Source: Leifsonia sp. C5G2 (lineage in GTDB: Bacteria > Actinomycetota > Actinomycetes > Actinomycetales > Microbacteriaceae). From it: a DNA stretch of 64,000 nt. The position numbers and the translations under genes were made by a program. Below the pieces are notes generated by a model. It saw only the letters and a program-made list of their open reading frames with translations. It did no database searches and was not told the DNA's origin. The stretch spans positions 1 through 64,000 of the forward strand of contig NZ_JABFMV010000004.1 in NCBI RefSeq assembly GCF_013359685.1, given 5' to 3'. Shown one piece after another: positions 1 through 10,024 of the stretch; within the stretch, counting starts at the first letter, position 1; the number at the start of each line of letters is the position of its first letter.

Positions 1-13
1 ACCCCCGACCCCA

Positions 14-81
14 GCCATCAGCTCCGGACTTTTTCGACCAAGACGCCGGCGTGTCGGTCGAAGAACTCAGGAGCTGATGGC
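14..81. repeat. Dispersed palindrome, copy A
   Basis: Long inverted repeat upstream of hutU. The outer arms GCCATCAGCTC and GAGCTGATGGC are perfectly complementary; the inner arms carry about three mismatches. The loop is GC-rich. It belongs to a family of five copies in this window sharing the core CAGCTCCTGAGTTCTTCGA. No T-run follows, so it is not a classical intrinsic terminator, but a role at the 3' end of a gene before this window, or as a REP-like element, is plausible. Confidence 0.75.
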
Positions 82-105
82 GACGAACGAAAGGAAACGC
101 GAACG

Positions 106-1776
106 ATGGATGGAGCACGACCCGTGAGGGCACCGCGCGGCACGGAGCTCAGCGCGAAGAGCTGGCAGACCGAGGCCCCGCTGCGGATGCTGATGAACAA
201 CCTCGACCCCGAGGTGGCCGAGCGGCCCGACGACCTCGTCGTGTACGGGGGGACGGGACGCGCGGCCCGCAGCTGGGAGGCCTTCGACGCGATCGTCGCG
301 ACCCTCCGCGACCTCGAGTCGGACGAGACCCTCCTCGTGCAGTCGGGCAAGCCGGTCGGCGTGTTCCGCACGCACCAGTGGGCGCCCCGCGTGCTCATCG
401 CCAACTCGAACCTCGTGGGCGACTGGGCGACGTGGCCCGAGTTCCGCCGGCTCGAGGCGCTCGGGCTCACCATGTACGGCCAGATGACCGCCGGCTCCTG
501 GATCTACATCGGCTCGCAGGGCATCCTGCAGGGCACGTACGAGACGTTCGGCGCCGTGGCCCGGAAGAGGTTCGGCGGCTCGCTCGCCGGCACGCTCACC
601 CTGACCGGCGGCTGCGGCGGGATGGGCGGAGCGCAGCCGCTCGCCGTGACCCTCAACGGCGGCGCCGTTCTGATCGTGGATGTGGACCGCTCCCGCCTGC
701 AGCGCCGCGTCGACCACGGCTACCTGGACGTGCTGGCCGACGACCTCGACGACGCCGTCGCCCGCGCCTTGGCGGCCAAGGATGCGCGCCAGGCGCTCTC
801 GGTCGGCGTCGTCGGCAATGCGGCGGAGGTCTTCCCCGAGCTGCTGCGCCGCAGCGTCCCCATCGACATCGTCACCGACCAGACCAGCGCGCACGACCCG
901 CTCTCCTACCTGCCGATCGGCTACACCGTCGAGGAGTGGCGGGAGCGCGCTGCCGCAGACCCGGACCAGTTCACCGAGGACGCGCGCCGCTCGATGGCCG
1001 CCCAGGTGGAGGCGATGGTCGGCTTCCAGGACGCCGGTGCCGAGGTCTTCGACTACGGCAACTCGATCCGCACCGAGGCGCAGCTGGGCGGCTACGGTCG
1101 GGCGTTCGACTTCCCCGGCTTCGTGCCCGCCTACATCCGGCCGCTCTTCGCCGAGGGGAAGGGACCGTTCCGCTGGGCGGCCCTCTCCGGCGACCCGGCC
1201 GACATCGCCGCGACCGACCGCGCCGTGCTGGAGCTGTTCCCGGAGGACGAGCACCTGCGCCGCTGGATCACCCAGGCGGGCGAGAAGGTGCACTTCGAGG
1301 GCCTGCCCGCGCGGATCTGCTGGCTGGGCTACAAGGAGCGACACCTGGCGGGGCTGCGCTTCAACGAGATGGTGGCCTCCGGCGAGCTGTCGGCACCCGT
1401 CGTCATCGGCCGGGACCACCTCGACTCCGGCTCGGTCGCGTCGCCGTACCGCGAGACCGAGGCCATGGCGGACGGCTCGGACGCGATCGCCGACTGGCCG
1501 CTGCTCAACGCCCTGCTCAACACGGCATCCGGCGCCACCTGGGTGTCGCTGCACCACGGCGGCGGAGTCGGGATCGGGCGCAGCATCCACGCGGGCCAGG
1601 TCGTGGTCGCCGACGGGACGCCGCTCGCCGCGGAGAAGATCGAGCGCGTGCTGGTCAACGACCCCGGCACGGGCGTGATGCGTCACGTCGACGCCGGCTA
1701 CGACCGAGCGGTGGAGGTCGCAGAGGAGCGCGGGCTGCGCATCCCGATGCGCGAGCGGGGAGCCGACCGGCCGTGA
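106..1776 (+). CDS. hutU: Urocanate hydratase
   Basis: Second step of histidine degradation: converts urocanate to 4-imidazolone-5-propionate with bound NAD+, in the cytoplasm. The 556 residues match the usual length (about 550). The Gly-rich [11 protein letters not shown] at 168-178 and TDQTSAHDP near 265 are family signatures. ATG 106 has an AAGGA ribosome site 10 bases upstream; GTG 127 would be a shorter alternative. The stop overlaps the hutI GTG by four bases (GTGA), so the two are translationally coupled. hutH, the first enzyme, is not in the window and may lie upstream. Confidence 0.97.
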   Translation: MDGARPVRAPRGTELSAKSWQTEAPLRMLMNNLDPEVAERPDDLVVYGGTGRAARSWEAFDAIVATLRDLESDETLLVQSGKPVGVFRTHQWAPRVLIANSNLVGDWATWPEFRRLEALGLTMYGQMTAGSWIYIGSQGILQGTYETFGAVARKRFGGSLAGTLTLTGGCGGMGGAQPLAVTLNGGAVLIVDVDRSRLQRRVDHGYLDVLADDLDDAVARALAAKDARQALSVGVVGNAAEVFPELLRRSVPIDIVTDQTSAHDPLSYLPIGYTVEEWRERAAADPDQFTEDARRSMAAQVEAMVGFQDAGAEVFDYGNSIRTEAQLGGYGRAFDFPGFVPAYIRPLFAEGKGPFRWAALSGDPADIAATDRAVLELFPEDEHLRRWITQAGEKVHFEGLPARICWLGYKERHLAGLRFNEMVASGELSAPVVIGRDHLDSGSVASPYRETEAMADGSDAIADWPLLNALLNTASGATWVSLHHGGGVGIGRSIHAGQVVVADGTPLAAEKIERVLVNDPGTGVMRHVDAGYDRAVEVAEERGLRIPMRERGADRP

Positions 1777-2936
1777 GCGCTCTCCTCGTCACCGGGATCG
1801 GCGAGCTGGTCACCTTCGATCCGGCGCATGCTGGCCCGGACGGCGTGCTGCACGACGCAGCGCTGCTCGCCGTCGACGGTCGCGTGGCGTGGACGGGACC
1901 GACTGCCGCCGCGCCGCACCAGGACGCGGACGAGGTGCTCGACGTCGACGGCGCCGCGGTGATCCCCGGGTTCGTGGACGCGCACACGCACCTCGTCTTC
2001 GCCGGCGACCGTGCTGCGGAGTTCGAGGCCCGCATGGAGGGCCGGCCGTATACGGCAGGCGGCATACGGTCGACGGTGGCGGCGACCAGGGCCGCGACCG
2101 ACGAGGAACTGCGCCGACGGCTCGGCCGGTTCGTGGCCGAGCTGCACGCGCAGGGGACGACGACGTTCGAGGTGAAGAGCGGCTACGGGCTCACCGTCGA
2201 GGACGAGGAGCGGCTGCTGCGGCTGGCGGGCGAGGTGACCGCCGAGACCACATTCCTCGGCGCGCATGTGGTGCCGCCGGAGTTCGCGGACGAGCCCGAG
2301 GCGTACGTCGACCTGGTCGTGGGGCCGATGCTGGATGCGTGCGCACCGCACGCGCGCTGGATCGACGTGTTCTGCGAGAGGGGAGCGTTCAGCGTCGAGC
2401 AGTCGCGTCGCATCCTGACCGCGGGAGCCGCTCGGGGACTGGGTGTCCGCGTCCACGCCTCGCAGCTGGGCCCGGGCGAGGGAGTGGCCCTGGCGGTCGA
2501 GTTGGATGCGGCGAGCGTCGACCACTGCACCTACCTCACCGACGACGACGTCGAACGGCTGGCGGCCTCGAACACGGTGGCCGGCCTCCTCCCGGGCGTC
2601 GAGTTCTCCACCCGGCACCCGTACCCGTCCGGTCGGCGGCTGCTGGACGCGGGCGCGACGATCGCGCTCGCCAGCGACTGCAACCCGGGATCGTCGTTCA
2701 CGTCGTCGATGCCGTTCTGCGTCGCCCTCGCCGTGCGCGAGATGGGGCTGACGCCGATGGAGGCGCTGCGCGCCGCGACGCTTGGGGGCGCGGCGGCGCT
2801 CCGGCGCGACGACGTCGGCCACCTGCGTCCGGGCGCGCGGGCCGACCTGGTCGTGCTCGACGCGCCCAGCCACATCCACCTCGCCTACCGCCCCGGCGTC
2901 CCGCTCGTCGCGCGCACCCTCCGCTCTGCCGCCTGA
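1773..2936 (+). CDS. hutI: Imidazolonepropionase
   Basis: Third step of histidine degradation: hydrolyses imidazolone-5-propionate to N-formimino-L-glutamate. A 387-residue amidohydrolase-superfamily TIM barrel. Metal ligands are visible as HTH at 71-73, the His in [11 protein letters not shown] near 229 and the Asp in ASDCNPGSS near 305. I chose GTG 1773 because it overlaps the hutU stop (GTGA) and gives the normal N-terminus. The reading frame is open far upstream inside hutU, but that part is a shadow. It faces hutG across a strong hairpin. Confidence 0.96.
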   Translation: MSALLVTGIGELVTFDPAHAGPDGVLHDAALLAVDGRVAWTGPTAAAPHQDADEVLDVDGAAVIPGFVDAHTHLVFAGDRAAEFEARMEGRPYTAGGIRSTVAATRAATDEELRRRLGRFVAELHAQGTTTFEVKSGYGLTVEDEERLLRLAGEVTAETTFLGAHVVPPEFADEPEAYVDLVVGPMLDACAPHARWIDVFCERGAFSVEQSRRILTAGAARGLGVRVHASQLGPGEGVALAVELDAASVDHCTYLTDDDVERLAASNTVAGLLPGVEFSTRHPYPSGRRLLDAGATIALASDCNPGSSFTSSMPFCVALAVREMGLTPMEALRAATLGGAAALRRDDVGHLRPGARADLVVLDAPSHIHLAYRPGVPLVARTLRSAA

Positions 2937-2943
2937 TCCCCTC

Positions 2944-3007
2944 CGTCGAGTCCGCGAAGACTGCACGCCGCGACGGCGTGTCGCGTGCAGTCTTCGTGGA
3001 CTCGACG
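2944..3007. terminator. Hairpin between convergent hutI and hutG
   Basis: Arms of 25 bases (2944-2968 and 2983-3007) pair with one mismatch around a 14-base loop. The hairpin sits between two convergent stops, so it could end transcription from both sides. There is no clear T-run. Its sequence is unrelated to the five-copy palindrome family. Confidence 0.7.
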
Positions 3008-3021
3008 GTGGGGGGGTCGGG

Positions 3022-3918
3022 TCAGCGCTGGGCGAGGCCGCCGGCGGATTCGAGGATGAGGAGGGCGGCCAGGCGGACCGTGCGCTGGTCGGGGGTGTCG
3101 GCCGTGGCGTCCACCTCGGCGATGTCGATCGAGCGCACCCGCGGGGAGGCGGCGGCGAGGCGCGCGAAGCGGCGCAGCTCCCAGGCGGCCAGGCCGCCGG
3201 GCACCGACGCCGGGCAGCCGGGCGCAACAGAACGGTCGCACACGTCGACGTCGAGGTCGACGTGCACCGGGCCGCCACCGGCCCCGGCGATCTCCAGCGC
3301 CTCCGCCATCACGTCGTCGATCGGGCGGGCGTGGAGCTCGTCGCGCGTCACGACCGTGATCCCGTGGTCGGCCGCCCGCCGCGCGTAGGCGGCCGAGTTG
3401 GCGAAGTCGGCGATCCCGATCTGCACCACCCGGCGACCGTCGAGCCCCGCCTCAAGCAGCTCCCGCACCGGGGAGCCGTTCGACCTGCCGTCCCGCAGGT
3501 CGTGGTGCGCGTCGAGGGTGATCAGCCCGGCCTGCGGCAGCGCGTCGCCCGCGGCCCCGAGCGCGGCGGGCACGGTGAGGCTGTTGTCGCCGCCGACCGC
3601 AACGGTCAGGCGCGAGCCCGCCACCGCCGCAGCGACGGCCGCCCGCGCCCGATCCCGCCCCTCCGGACCGTCGGGCGAGCCGACGTCGCCGGCGTCGGCG
3701 AAGCGCAGCGCCTCCACGTCCAGCCCCGGCAGGAAAAGGGAGTAGCGCCGCAGCGCCGCACGCACCGCGGCCGGTGTGGCCTGCGCGCCGGTCGGCGACA
3801 GCGACGTCTCGTGCGTCGGGATGCCGAGGATCGTGAGGTCGGAGCCGTCGGGTCCGAGGGGCGGCCAGTCACCCGCTCGAGGCCACAGCGGATCGACGGA
3901 CAGGCCCTGGTCGCTCAT
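3022..3918 (-). CDS. hutG: Arginase-family formimidoylglutamase (HutG-type)
   Basis: Probably the last hut step, cleaving formiminoglutamate to glutamate and formamide with a dinuclear Mn centre. The 298 residues contain DAHHD (136-140) and DLDVDVCD (221-228), both Mn ligand motifs of the ureohydrolase fold. The first motif reads GGDNS (109-113), where most family members have His in place of Asn112. Position opposite hutUI supports the substrate. Other arginase-family substrates, such as agmatine, cannot be excluded from sequence. ATG 3918 gives the standard N-terminus. Confidence 0.85.
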   Translation of the reverse strand: MSDQGLSVDPLWPRAGDWPPLGPDGSDLTILGIPTHETSLSPTGAQATPAAVRAALRRYSLFLPGLDVEALRFADAGDVGSPDGPEGRDRARAAVAAAVAGSRLTVAVGGDNSLTVPAALGAAGDALPQAGLITLDAHHDLRDGRSNGSPVRELLEAGLDGRRVVQIGIADFANSAAYARRAADHGITVVTRDELHARPIDDVMAEALEIAGAGGGPVHVDLDVDVCDRSVAPGCPASVPGGLAAWELRRFARLAAASPRVRSIDIAEVDATADTPDQRTVRLAALLILESAGGLAQR

Positions 3919-3991
3919 ACCCGCGACCCTAGCCGGGCAGCCTCCGACGGCGGACCGGTATCGGCCGGTCCGCCGTCTGGGATCCCGGACG

Positions 3992-6900
3992 TCAGAGCTG
4001 CGAGCCGCCCGCCGGCCGCGGGAAGAGCGGCGGCTCGGGCGTGCGACCCACGGTGCCCGCGGTGCCGACGGGCTCCGGCTCGGCGGCCTTCCCCGGAGCC
4101 GGCGTGCCGTCCTGCGGCCCGTCGCCGCCGCCACCCGGCCCCGGCCGACCGCCGGATCCGTCGCCCTCGCCGCCGGCCCGCGCCGCCTTCTTCGCGGCCT
4201 TCCGCTCCCGGCGTCCGATCACGAGGTTGTACAGCGTCGGCAGCACGACCAGCGTCAGCACTGTCGAGGAGATCAGACCGCCGATCACGACGATCGCGAG
4301 CGGCTGCGAGATGAAACCACCATGGCCGGTCAGCCCGATCGCCATCGGTGTCAGCGCGGCGATCGTCGCCAGCGCCGTCATCAGGATCGGCCGCAGACGG
4401 CGGGAGGCTCCGTGCGCCACGGCCTCCGACACCGTCAGCCCACGCCGCCGGTACTGGTTGACCAGGTCGATGAGCACGATGGCGTTCGTGACCACGATGC
4501 CGACGAGCATCAGCAGACCGATCATCGAGGCGACGCCGAGCGGGATGCCGGAGGCGATCTGCAGCAGGATCGCGCCGGTCGCCGCGAACGGCACCGACAC
4601 CAGCAGCAGGATCGGCTGCAGCAGCGACCGGAACGTCGCCACCATCACGATGTAGACGATCAGGATGGCCGCGAGCAGCGCGAGCAGCAGCTGGCTGAAC
4701 GCGTCCGACTGGCTCGCCGTGACGCCGCCGACCTTGGCGGTCGCCCCGCTGGGCAGCTCGGCAGCCTTGAGGCCGGCCGCGACGTCCGCGTTCGCCGTCG
4801 ACAGGTTGTCGGTCGCCGGGGTCGCGGTCACGCTCGCTGTGCGCAGCCCACGCTCGGTCGTCACCGTCGCCGGGCCCTTGACCTCCTGCACCGACGCGAG
4901 GGTGTCCAGCGGCACCACTCCACCGACGGTCGGGATGCCGAGCTGCGACAGCCCCGCGACGGTCGTCGGCGGGTTCTCCGACTGGAGGTAGATCTTCAGC
5001 GTCGTGTTGTCGATCGCCACGGACCCGGCCTGCGTCGGCTGCATCGCCTGCGAGACGAGCGTGCCGACCGCGACCTCGCTCAGCCCCGCCGCCGCCGCCT
5101 TCTCGCGGTCGACCTCCACCGCGACGTACGGCAGCGAGGCGCTGAGGTTGTCGGTGACCTGCTTGAGGGACGACTTCTTCCGCAGCTGGGCGACGACCGC
5201 GTCGGTCGCCTTCTGGAGGTCCGCGTCGTTGCTGGCGCTCACATCCACCTGGATGTCGGTCGAGCCGCCGAATCCGGACGACGCCGAGAGCGTGATCTCG
5301 CCCTGGTCCTTGATGCCGGCCAGCTCGTCCTGGATGGTGTTCTGCAGCTTCTCCTGGTCGGCGTTCGGGTCCGTCGTGATGGAGAACGTGGTGCCTCCGC
5401 CGCCGCCGGTGAACGCGTCTCGCAGCGACGAGCCGCTGGAGCCGATGGAGACCTGCACGGTCTTCACGCCGTCCGTGGCGAGCAGCTTCTTCTCGACGAC
5501 CTTGGCCGCGTCGTCCTTCGACTGCAGGCTCGCGCCGGGGTCCAGTGTCTGCGTCACGGTGAGGGAGTTCTGGCCGCTGGAGCCGAGGAAGTTGGTCTTC
5601 ACGAACGGCAGCGCGGCGAACGTGAGCACGAGCACGAAGACCGCGGCGAGGATGGTCACCCAGGAGTGCCGGAGCGTCCACCGGATGATGGGCAGGTACC
5701 CCTTCTGCAGTCGCGACGGGTGCTCCAGTTCGTCGATGCCCGATGCCGCCGCCTCGTCGACCGAGAGCGCCGACGCGTCGACCTGCTCGACGTCCTCGTG
5801 CTTGTGCGCCTTCGGCGCGCGAAGGAACCAGTACGCCAGCACCGGCACGATCGTCAGCGCGACGAGCAGCGACGACAGCAGGGCGATGGTCACCGTCAGC
5901 GCGAACGGCCGGAACAGCTCGCCGGTCACGTCGCCGACGAAGGCCAGCGGGAGGAACACGGCGACCGTCGTGATGGTGGAGGCGGTGATCGCGCCCGCCA
6001 CCTCGCGCACGGCGCGCACGATGGTGACCGCCCGGTCGGCTCCGGGCACCAGCTGCCGTTTGATGTTCTCGATGACGACGATCGAGTCGTCGACGACGCG
6101 TCCGATCGCGATGGTCAGCGCGCCCAGGGTGATGATGTTGAGCGTGTAGCCGGTCGCCCACATCACGATGAACGTGATGAGCACGCTGGTCGGGATGGAG
6201 ATGGCCGTCACGAGGGTGGAACGCACGGAGAGCAGGAACACCAGGATGACGATGACCGCCATCACGAGTCCGAGCAGCCCCTCCTCGGCGAGGGAGTTGA
6301 TGGACTGGGTGATGAACGGAGCCTGGTCGAACACGACGGTGATCTTGGCGTCCGAGCCGAGCTTCTTCTCCAGCTCCGGGATGAGGGCGTTCACGGCGTG
6401 CGAGACGGCGACGGTGTTCGCCGAGGGCAGCTTGGTGACGGCGATCGTGAGCGCCGGTTTGCCGTCGACGCGGGAGAGCGAGGTGATCGGGTCGTCGGTC
6501 TCGGCCACGGTCGCAACGGCGCCGATCGTGGTGGGGGTCGCGGGCGCGGCGACGACGGTGCCGCCCCGCGTGCCGGTTGCGCCGGCCGCGGCACCGCCGG
6601 CTGCGCCGCTCGATGCGACCAGTGGCAGCGACGCGATGTCCTCCACCGACCCGAGCTGCTTGCCCGACTGGATGGACAGGGTCGAGCCGTTCTCCGTGAT
6701 GTCGCCGCCCGGGATGAGCACGCCGTTCTGCTGCAGCGCGTCCTTGATCGCGGACGACGAGAGGCCCGCCGCCGCCAGCTTGGCCGGATCCGGGGTGATC
6801 GTGATGCGGCGGCCCACCTCGCCGACGAGCTGCGCGTCGTTGACGCCGGTGACGTCCTTGATGTCCGGCAGCGCCAGCTTCGTGATGTCGTCGCCGAGGG

Positions 6901-7351
6901 TGCGCTGGTCCGTGCCGCCGGTGACGGCGAGCTGGATCACGGGCAGGTCGTCGATGCTGCCGGAGAGCACCTGCGGCTCGACCCCGGACGGAAGGGTCGA
7001 CTTGATGCGGTTGACCGCTTGGTCGATCTTCTGCTCCGCGGTGGCCAGATCCGTCCCGTAGGTGAACTTCGCGGTGATGATCGACTGGTTCGTGCTGCTC
7101 ACCGCGGACGTGCTGTCGAGGTCCGGGACGCCCTGGATCGCCGCTTCGACCGGCGTGCTCACGTCGTGGTTGACGACCTCCGGCGACGCGCCGGGGTAGC
7201 TGGAGAGCACGACCAGCTGCGGGAAGGAGATCGACGGGGCGAGCTCCTGCTTGAGGTTGGTGAGCGCGAGGCCGCCGAAGAACGCGGCGACGATCGTGAT
7301 GAGCGCGATCAGGGCGCGGTTCTTCATGCTCAGGACGGCGAGGTTGTGCAC
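3992..7351 (-). CDS. RND-family efflux permease (HAE1/AcrB type)
   Basis: A 1119-residue proton-driven exporter with two repeats of one plus five membrane helices and two large extracytoplasmic loops. The helix-4 signature VVDDSIVVIE at about 419-428 carries the paired Asp of the proton relay. GTG 7351 is preceded by AGGGG and gives the family N-terminus VHNLAVLSMKNRA; an upstream ATG (7402) has no ribosome site. The C-terminal tail is rich in Gly, Pro and Lys and looks cytoplasmic. No membrane-fusion protein gene is adjacent, as is usual in Gram-positives. The substrate is unknown. The next gene upstream is on the same strand but 130 bases away. Confidence 0.9.
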   Translation of the reverse strand: MHNLAVLSMKNRALIALITIVAAFFGGLALTNLKQELAPSISFPQLVVLSSYPGASPEVVNHDVSTPVEAAIQGVPDLDSTSAVSSTNQSIITAKFTYGTDLATAEQKIDQAVNRIKSTLPSGVEPQVLSGSIDDLPVIQLAVTGGTDQRTLGDDITKLALPDIKDVTGVNDAQLVGEVGRRITITPDPAKLAAAGLSSSAIKDALQQNGVLIPGGDITENGSTLSIQSGKQLGSVEDIASLPLVASSGAAGGAAAGATGTRGGTVVAAPATPTTIGAVATVAETDDPITSLSRVDGKPALTIAVTKLPSANTVAVSHAVNALIPELEKKLGSDAKITVVFDQAPFITQSINSLAEEGLLGLVMAVIVILVFLLSVRSTLVTAISIPTSVLITFIVMWATGYTLNIITLGALTIAIGRVVDDSIVVIENIKRQLVPGADRAVTIVRAVREVAGAITASTITTVAVFLPLAFVGDVTGELFRPFALTVTIALLSSLLVALTIVPVLAYWFLRAPKAHKHEDVEQVDASALSVDEAAASGIDELEHPSRLQKGYLPIIRWTLRHSWVTILAAVFVLVLTFAALPFVKTNFLGSSGQNSLTVTQTLDPGASLQSKDDAAKVVEKKLLATDGVKTVQVSIGSSGSSLRDAFTGGGGGTTFSITTDPNADQEKLQNTIQDELAGIKDQGEITLSASSGFGGSTDIQVDVSASNDADLQKATDAVVAQLRKKSSLKQVTDNLSASLPYVAVEVDREKAAAAGLSEVAVGTLVSQAMQPTQAGSVAIDNTTLKIYLQSENPPTTVAGLSQLGIPTVGGVVPLDTLASVQEVKGPATVTTERGLRTASVTATPATDNLSTANADVAAGLKAAELPSGATAKVGGVTASQSDAFSQLLLALLAAILIVYIVMVATFRSLLQPILLLVSVPFAATGAILLQIASGIPLGVASMIGLLMLVGIVVTNAIVLIDLVNQYRRRGLTVSEAVAHGASRRLRPILMTALATIAALTPMAIGLTGHGGFISQPLAIVVIGGLISSTVLTLVVLPTLYNLVIGRRERKAAKKAARAGGEGDGSGGRPGPGGGGDGPQDGTPAPGKAAEPEPVGTAGTVGRTPEPPLFPRPAGGSQL

Positions 7352-7483
7352 AGGAGTTCCCCTCGAGGGCGGATTGCAGGGCGCGCGGCGACGGTGGCGC
7401 ATCGAAAGTATGTCAGGGCATCATGGGCGGATTCTTCATGCCGTGGTACGACTTCCCGGTACTCCCCGGGGAGTGCCGGGGCG

Positions 7484-8965
7484 TCAGACGACGCTCGGGA
7501 GCGCGCCGGCTTCGAAGTACGGCGCCGGCTCGTTCGCCGCCACTGCCCACGCGCGTTCGAGGGCCGAGAACGCGCGCTCGTACTCCTCCGGCGTGTAGGT
7601 GATCGGGATGCGGAGGAACCGCTCGAAGGCGCCGTCGAGCCCGAACCGCGGACCCGCCGCGATGAGCAGGCCCTGGCTCCGGGCGGCGAGGGCGAGCGCC
7701 GAACTGACGGGCGCACCGAGTCCGACCCACGCGGTGAGCCCGCCGTGCTGACGCGGGACGGACCACTCGGGGAAGGTCTCGGCGACCAGCGTCCGCACCG
7801 TCTCGCGGCCGAGGCGCAGCTGCTCCCGGCGCTCCTCGACGATGGTCTCCAGCTGCGGCATGAGCTTCGCGACCACCAGCTGCTCGAGGATCGGCGTTCC
7901 GAGGTCGGTCGAGGGCTTCGCCCCGATCAGGCGCTGGATGTGCGGCCGTTCCGCGCGGATCCAGCCGATGCGCAGCCCGCCCCAGAGCGTCTTGCTGGCG
8001 GACCCGATCATGACGATCGGCGCACCGGCCGCATCCGCGTCGGCGTAGCAGGGCAGAGGCAGGTACTCGCCCGGTCGGTCGATGTCGAGTTCCGCGCAGG
8101 TCTCGTCGGCGACGAGGATGGTGCCGTGCGCCGCGGCTGCCGCGAGCACCCGGCGCCGGGTGGCCGGCGACATCGTGGCGCCGGTGGGGTTGTGGAAGTC
8201 GGGGAGGATGTACGCCAGCGCCGGGTTGGCGCGGCGGAAGGTCTGCTCGATCGCGTCCGCGTCCCAGCCGTCCGGCGCGTCGTCGCCGAGCGGGTGCGGG
8301 CGCTCCTCCTGCGCCGTGACCGTCATCGGGACGAGCCGCGCCCCGGCGAGGCGCATGGCCTCGATCGCGTGCGGGTAGGTGGGCACCTCGATCGCGACCC
8401 GGTCGCCGCGGCCGAGGAACGTGCGGGCGATGAGCGCGATGGCCTGTTGCGCACCCACGGTGACGAGGATCTGGTCGGCGGTCGTCGGAAGACCGCGCCG
8501 GGTGTACCGGGCGGCGATCTCCTCCCGCAGGTGCGGCAGGCCGACCGGGTCGTAGCCGGGGTCGGGGAGGAAGCGCGGCAGCTCCTCCGCGGCGGCGCGG
8601 GCGGCGGCGGGCAGGGTCGAGGCCGCGGGCAGCGACGCCTTGGTGAAGTCGAGCATCCCCTCGCCGCCGACGGCCGGGAGCGGCAGGGTGCGGCCGGGCA
8701 GCCTGGTCACACTGCCGGAGCCGCGGACGCTGTCGATGAAGCCGCCCTCGCGCAGCTGGCGGTAGGCGGCAGCGACCGTGGTGCGGCTGAGCTCCAGCCG
8801 AGCGGCGAGGTCGCGTTCGGCAGGGAGCCGCGTTCCGATCGGGACGCGGCCGTCGAGCACGAGGAGCCGGATGCGGTCGGCGAGGGCCTGGTAGCCGGCC
8901 GCCGACGTGCGCCAGGAGCCGAGGAGCTGTTCGAGCGAGCGCGCGGTGAGCTGGGCATCCGACAT
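7484..8965 (-). CDS. MocR-family (GntR/aminotransferase) regulator, YczR-like
   Basis: A 493-residue fusion of a GntR winged helix (about 26-88) and an aminotransferase class I domain. The PLP lysine is K325 in SASKTLWGG, and NPTG lies at 259-262. MocR proteins use PLP or an amino compound as effector rather than catalysing transamination. It is divergent from a YczE-like membrane gene, with a palindrome in the 64-base gap. This pairing is known for the YczR subgroup, which supports regulation of yczE and possibly itself. Confidence 0.92.
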   Translation of the reverse strand: MSDAQLTARSLEQLLGSWRTSAAGYQALADRIRLLVLDGRVPIGTRLPAERDLAARLELSRTTVAAAYRQLREGGFIDSVRGSGSVTRLPGRTLPLPAVGGEGMLDFTKASLPAASTLPAAARAAAEELPRFLPDPGYDPVGLPHLREEIAARYTRRGLPTTADQILVTVGAQQAIALIARTFLGRGDRVAIEVPTYPHAIEAMRLAGARLVPMTVTAQEERPHPLGDDAPDGWDADAIEQTFRRANPALAYILPDFHNPTGATMSPATRRRVLAAAAAHGTILVADETCAELDIDRPGEYLPLPCYADADAAGAPIVMIGSASKTLWGGLRIGWIRAERPHIQRLIGAKPSTDLGTPILEQLVVAKLMPQLETIVEERREQLRLGRETVRTLVAETFPEWSVPRQHGGLTAWVGLGAPVSSALALAARSQGLLIAAGPRFGLDGAFERFLRIPITYTPEEYERAFSALERAWAVAANEPAPYFEAGALPSVV

Positions 8966-9002
8966 GCAGGCCACTTTAGGCGAATTGGCATCTTGCCGCC
9001 AG

Positions 9003-9021
9003 TCCAATCGCTGCGATTGGA
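9003..9021. promoter_or_regulatory. Operator candidate between MocR gene and yczE-like gene
   Basis: Perfect dyad TCCAATCG-CTG-CGATTGGA, 19 bases, ending nine bases before the yczE-like ATG. Another half-site-like GAATTGG lies about 20 bases away toward the regulator. The likely ligand is the divergent MocR protein. Confidence 0.6.
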
Positions 9022-9029
9022 TTGCAGCC

Positions 9030-9941
9030 ATGACCACCCGCCTCCTCCTCACCCGCCGCATCGTGCAGCTGCTGATCGGGCTGTTCCTCTACGGGATCGC
9101 CATCTCGCTCATGGTCCGTGCGGGCATCGGGCTGTCGCCGTGGGATGTGCTGGCGCAGGGGGTCTCGCTCAAGACCGGCATCCCGTTCGGGCTCGTCACC
9201 AATCTGATCGGCCTGGTGGTGCTGGCGTTCTGGATCCCGCTGCGGCAGAAGCCGGGGCTGGGCACCATCCTGAACGTGCTGCTGGTCGGGCCGAGCGCCC
9301 AGCTGGGACTCGACCTGCTGCCGCAGCAGACGGAGCTGTGGGCGCAGGTGCTGTTCTTCGTCGCGGGGCTGGTCCTGCTCGCCGTGGCGACCGGCCTGTA
9401 CATCGGGCCGCGCCTCGGCCCGGGCCCGCGCGACGGCCTGATGACGGGGCTGCACGCCCGCACCGGCCGGCCGATCTGGATGGTGCGCACCGCCATCGAG
9501 GTGACCGTGCTCATCGTCGGGTGGGCCCTCGGCGGCAACGTCGGCATCGGGACGCTGGCGTTCGCGCTGCTCGTCGGCCCGTTGTGCAGCCTCACCCTCC
9601 CCTTCTTCGCGATCCGCCTGCCGCAGGACGCTGCAACGGCTGCGGCGGCACTGGAGAGCGAGCTCGAGGGAACGGCCGAGCAGTCGGCCGGCCTCGAGGG
9701 CGAGCAGGATGCCGTCCGTTTCGACGTGCGCGACGGCGTCCTGCTCGAGTCCGACCGCGCGGCGCACGACCGCTTCGCCCGGCAGGACTCCCCGTTCGTC
9801 CGGGCTCCCCAGCCGGACCGCGAGCCCCCGTCGCCGCGCGACCCGTCCGGATCCCGTGCATCGCGCCCGTCCCGCCCGTCCCGCGTGATCGCCGCCCACT
9901 GGCTGGACGACCGCATCACCCGCCGCCCCCGCCACCCCTGA
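9030..9941 (+). CDS. YczE/YitT-family integral membrane protein
   Basis: 303 residues with about five hydrophobic helices in the first 200, starting at RIVQLLIGLFLYGIAISLMV, as in YczE/YyaS proteins of unknown function. The last 100 residues are hydrophilic, Arg/Ser/Pro-rich, and not typical of the family. ATG 9030 follows the operator directly, leaving almost no leader. Partner of the divergent MocR regulator. It ends just before palindrome copy B. Confidence 0.85.
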   Translation: MTTRLLLTRRIVQLLIGLFLYGIAISLMVRAGIGLSPWDVLAQGVSLKTGIPFGLVTNLIGLVVLAFWIPLRQKPGLGTILNVLLVGPSAQLGLDLLPQQTELWAQVLFFVAGLVLLAVATGLYIGPRLGPGPRDGLMTGLHARTGRPIWMVRTAIEVTVLIVGWALGGNVGIGTLAFALLVGPLCSLTLPFFAIRLPQDAATAAAALESELEGTAEQSAGLEGEQDAVRFDVRDGVLLESDRAAHDRFARQDSPFVRAPQPDREPPSPRDPSGSRASRPSRPSRVIAAHWLDDRITRRPRHP

Positions 9942-9946
9942 CCCCA

Positions 9947-10011
9947 ACCGTCAGCTCCTGAGTTCTTCGAGCGAATCGCCGCGAAACACTCGAAGAACTC
10001 AGGAGCTGTTG
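9947..10011. repeat. Dispersed palindrome, copy B
   Basis: CAGCTCCTGAGTTCTTCGA and its complement TCGAAGAACTCAGGAGCTG flank a short loop. It lies between the convergent stops of the yczE-like gene (9941) and the TipA-like gene (10025), a position suited to two-way termination. No T-run. Confidence 0.85.
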
Positions 10012-10024
10012 GCTTGGGAGCGGG

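Noticed and set aside
3776-9961. Open frame of 2061 codons on the plus strand across the RND permease, MocR and yczE genes
   Set aside because: It is antisense or out of frame to well-supported genes, has an Arg/His/Asp-rich composition typical of shadows in high-GC DNA, and shows no domain.
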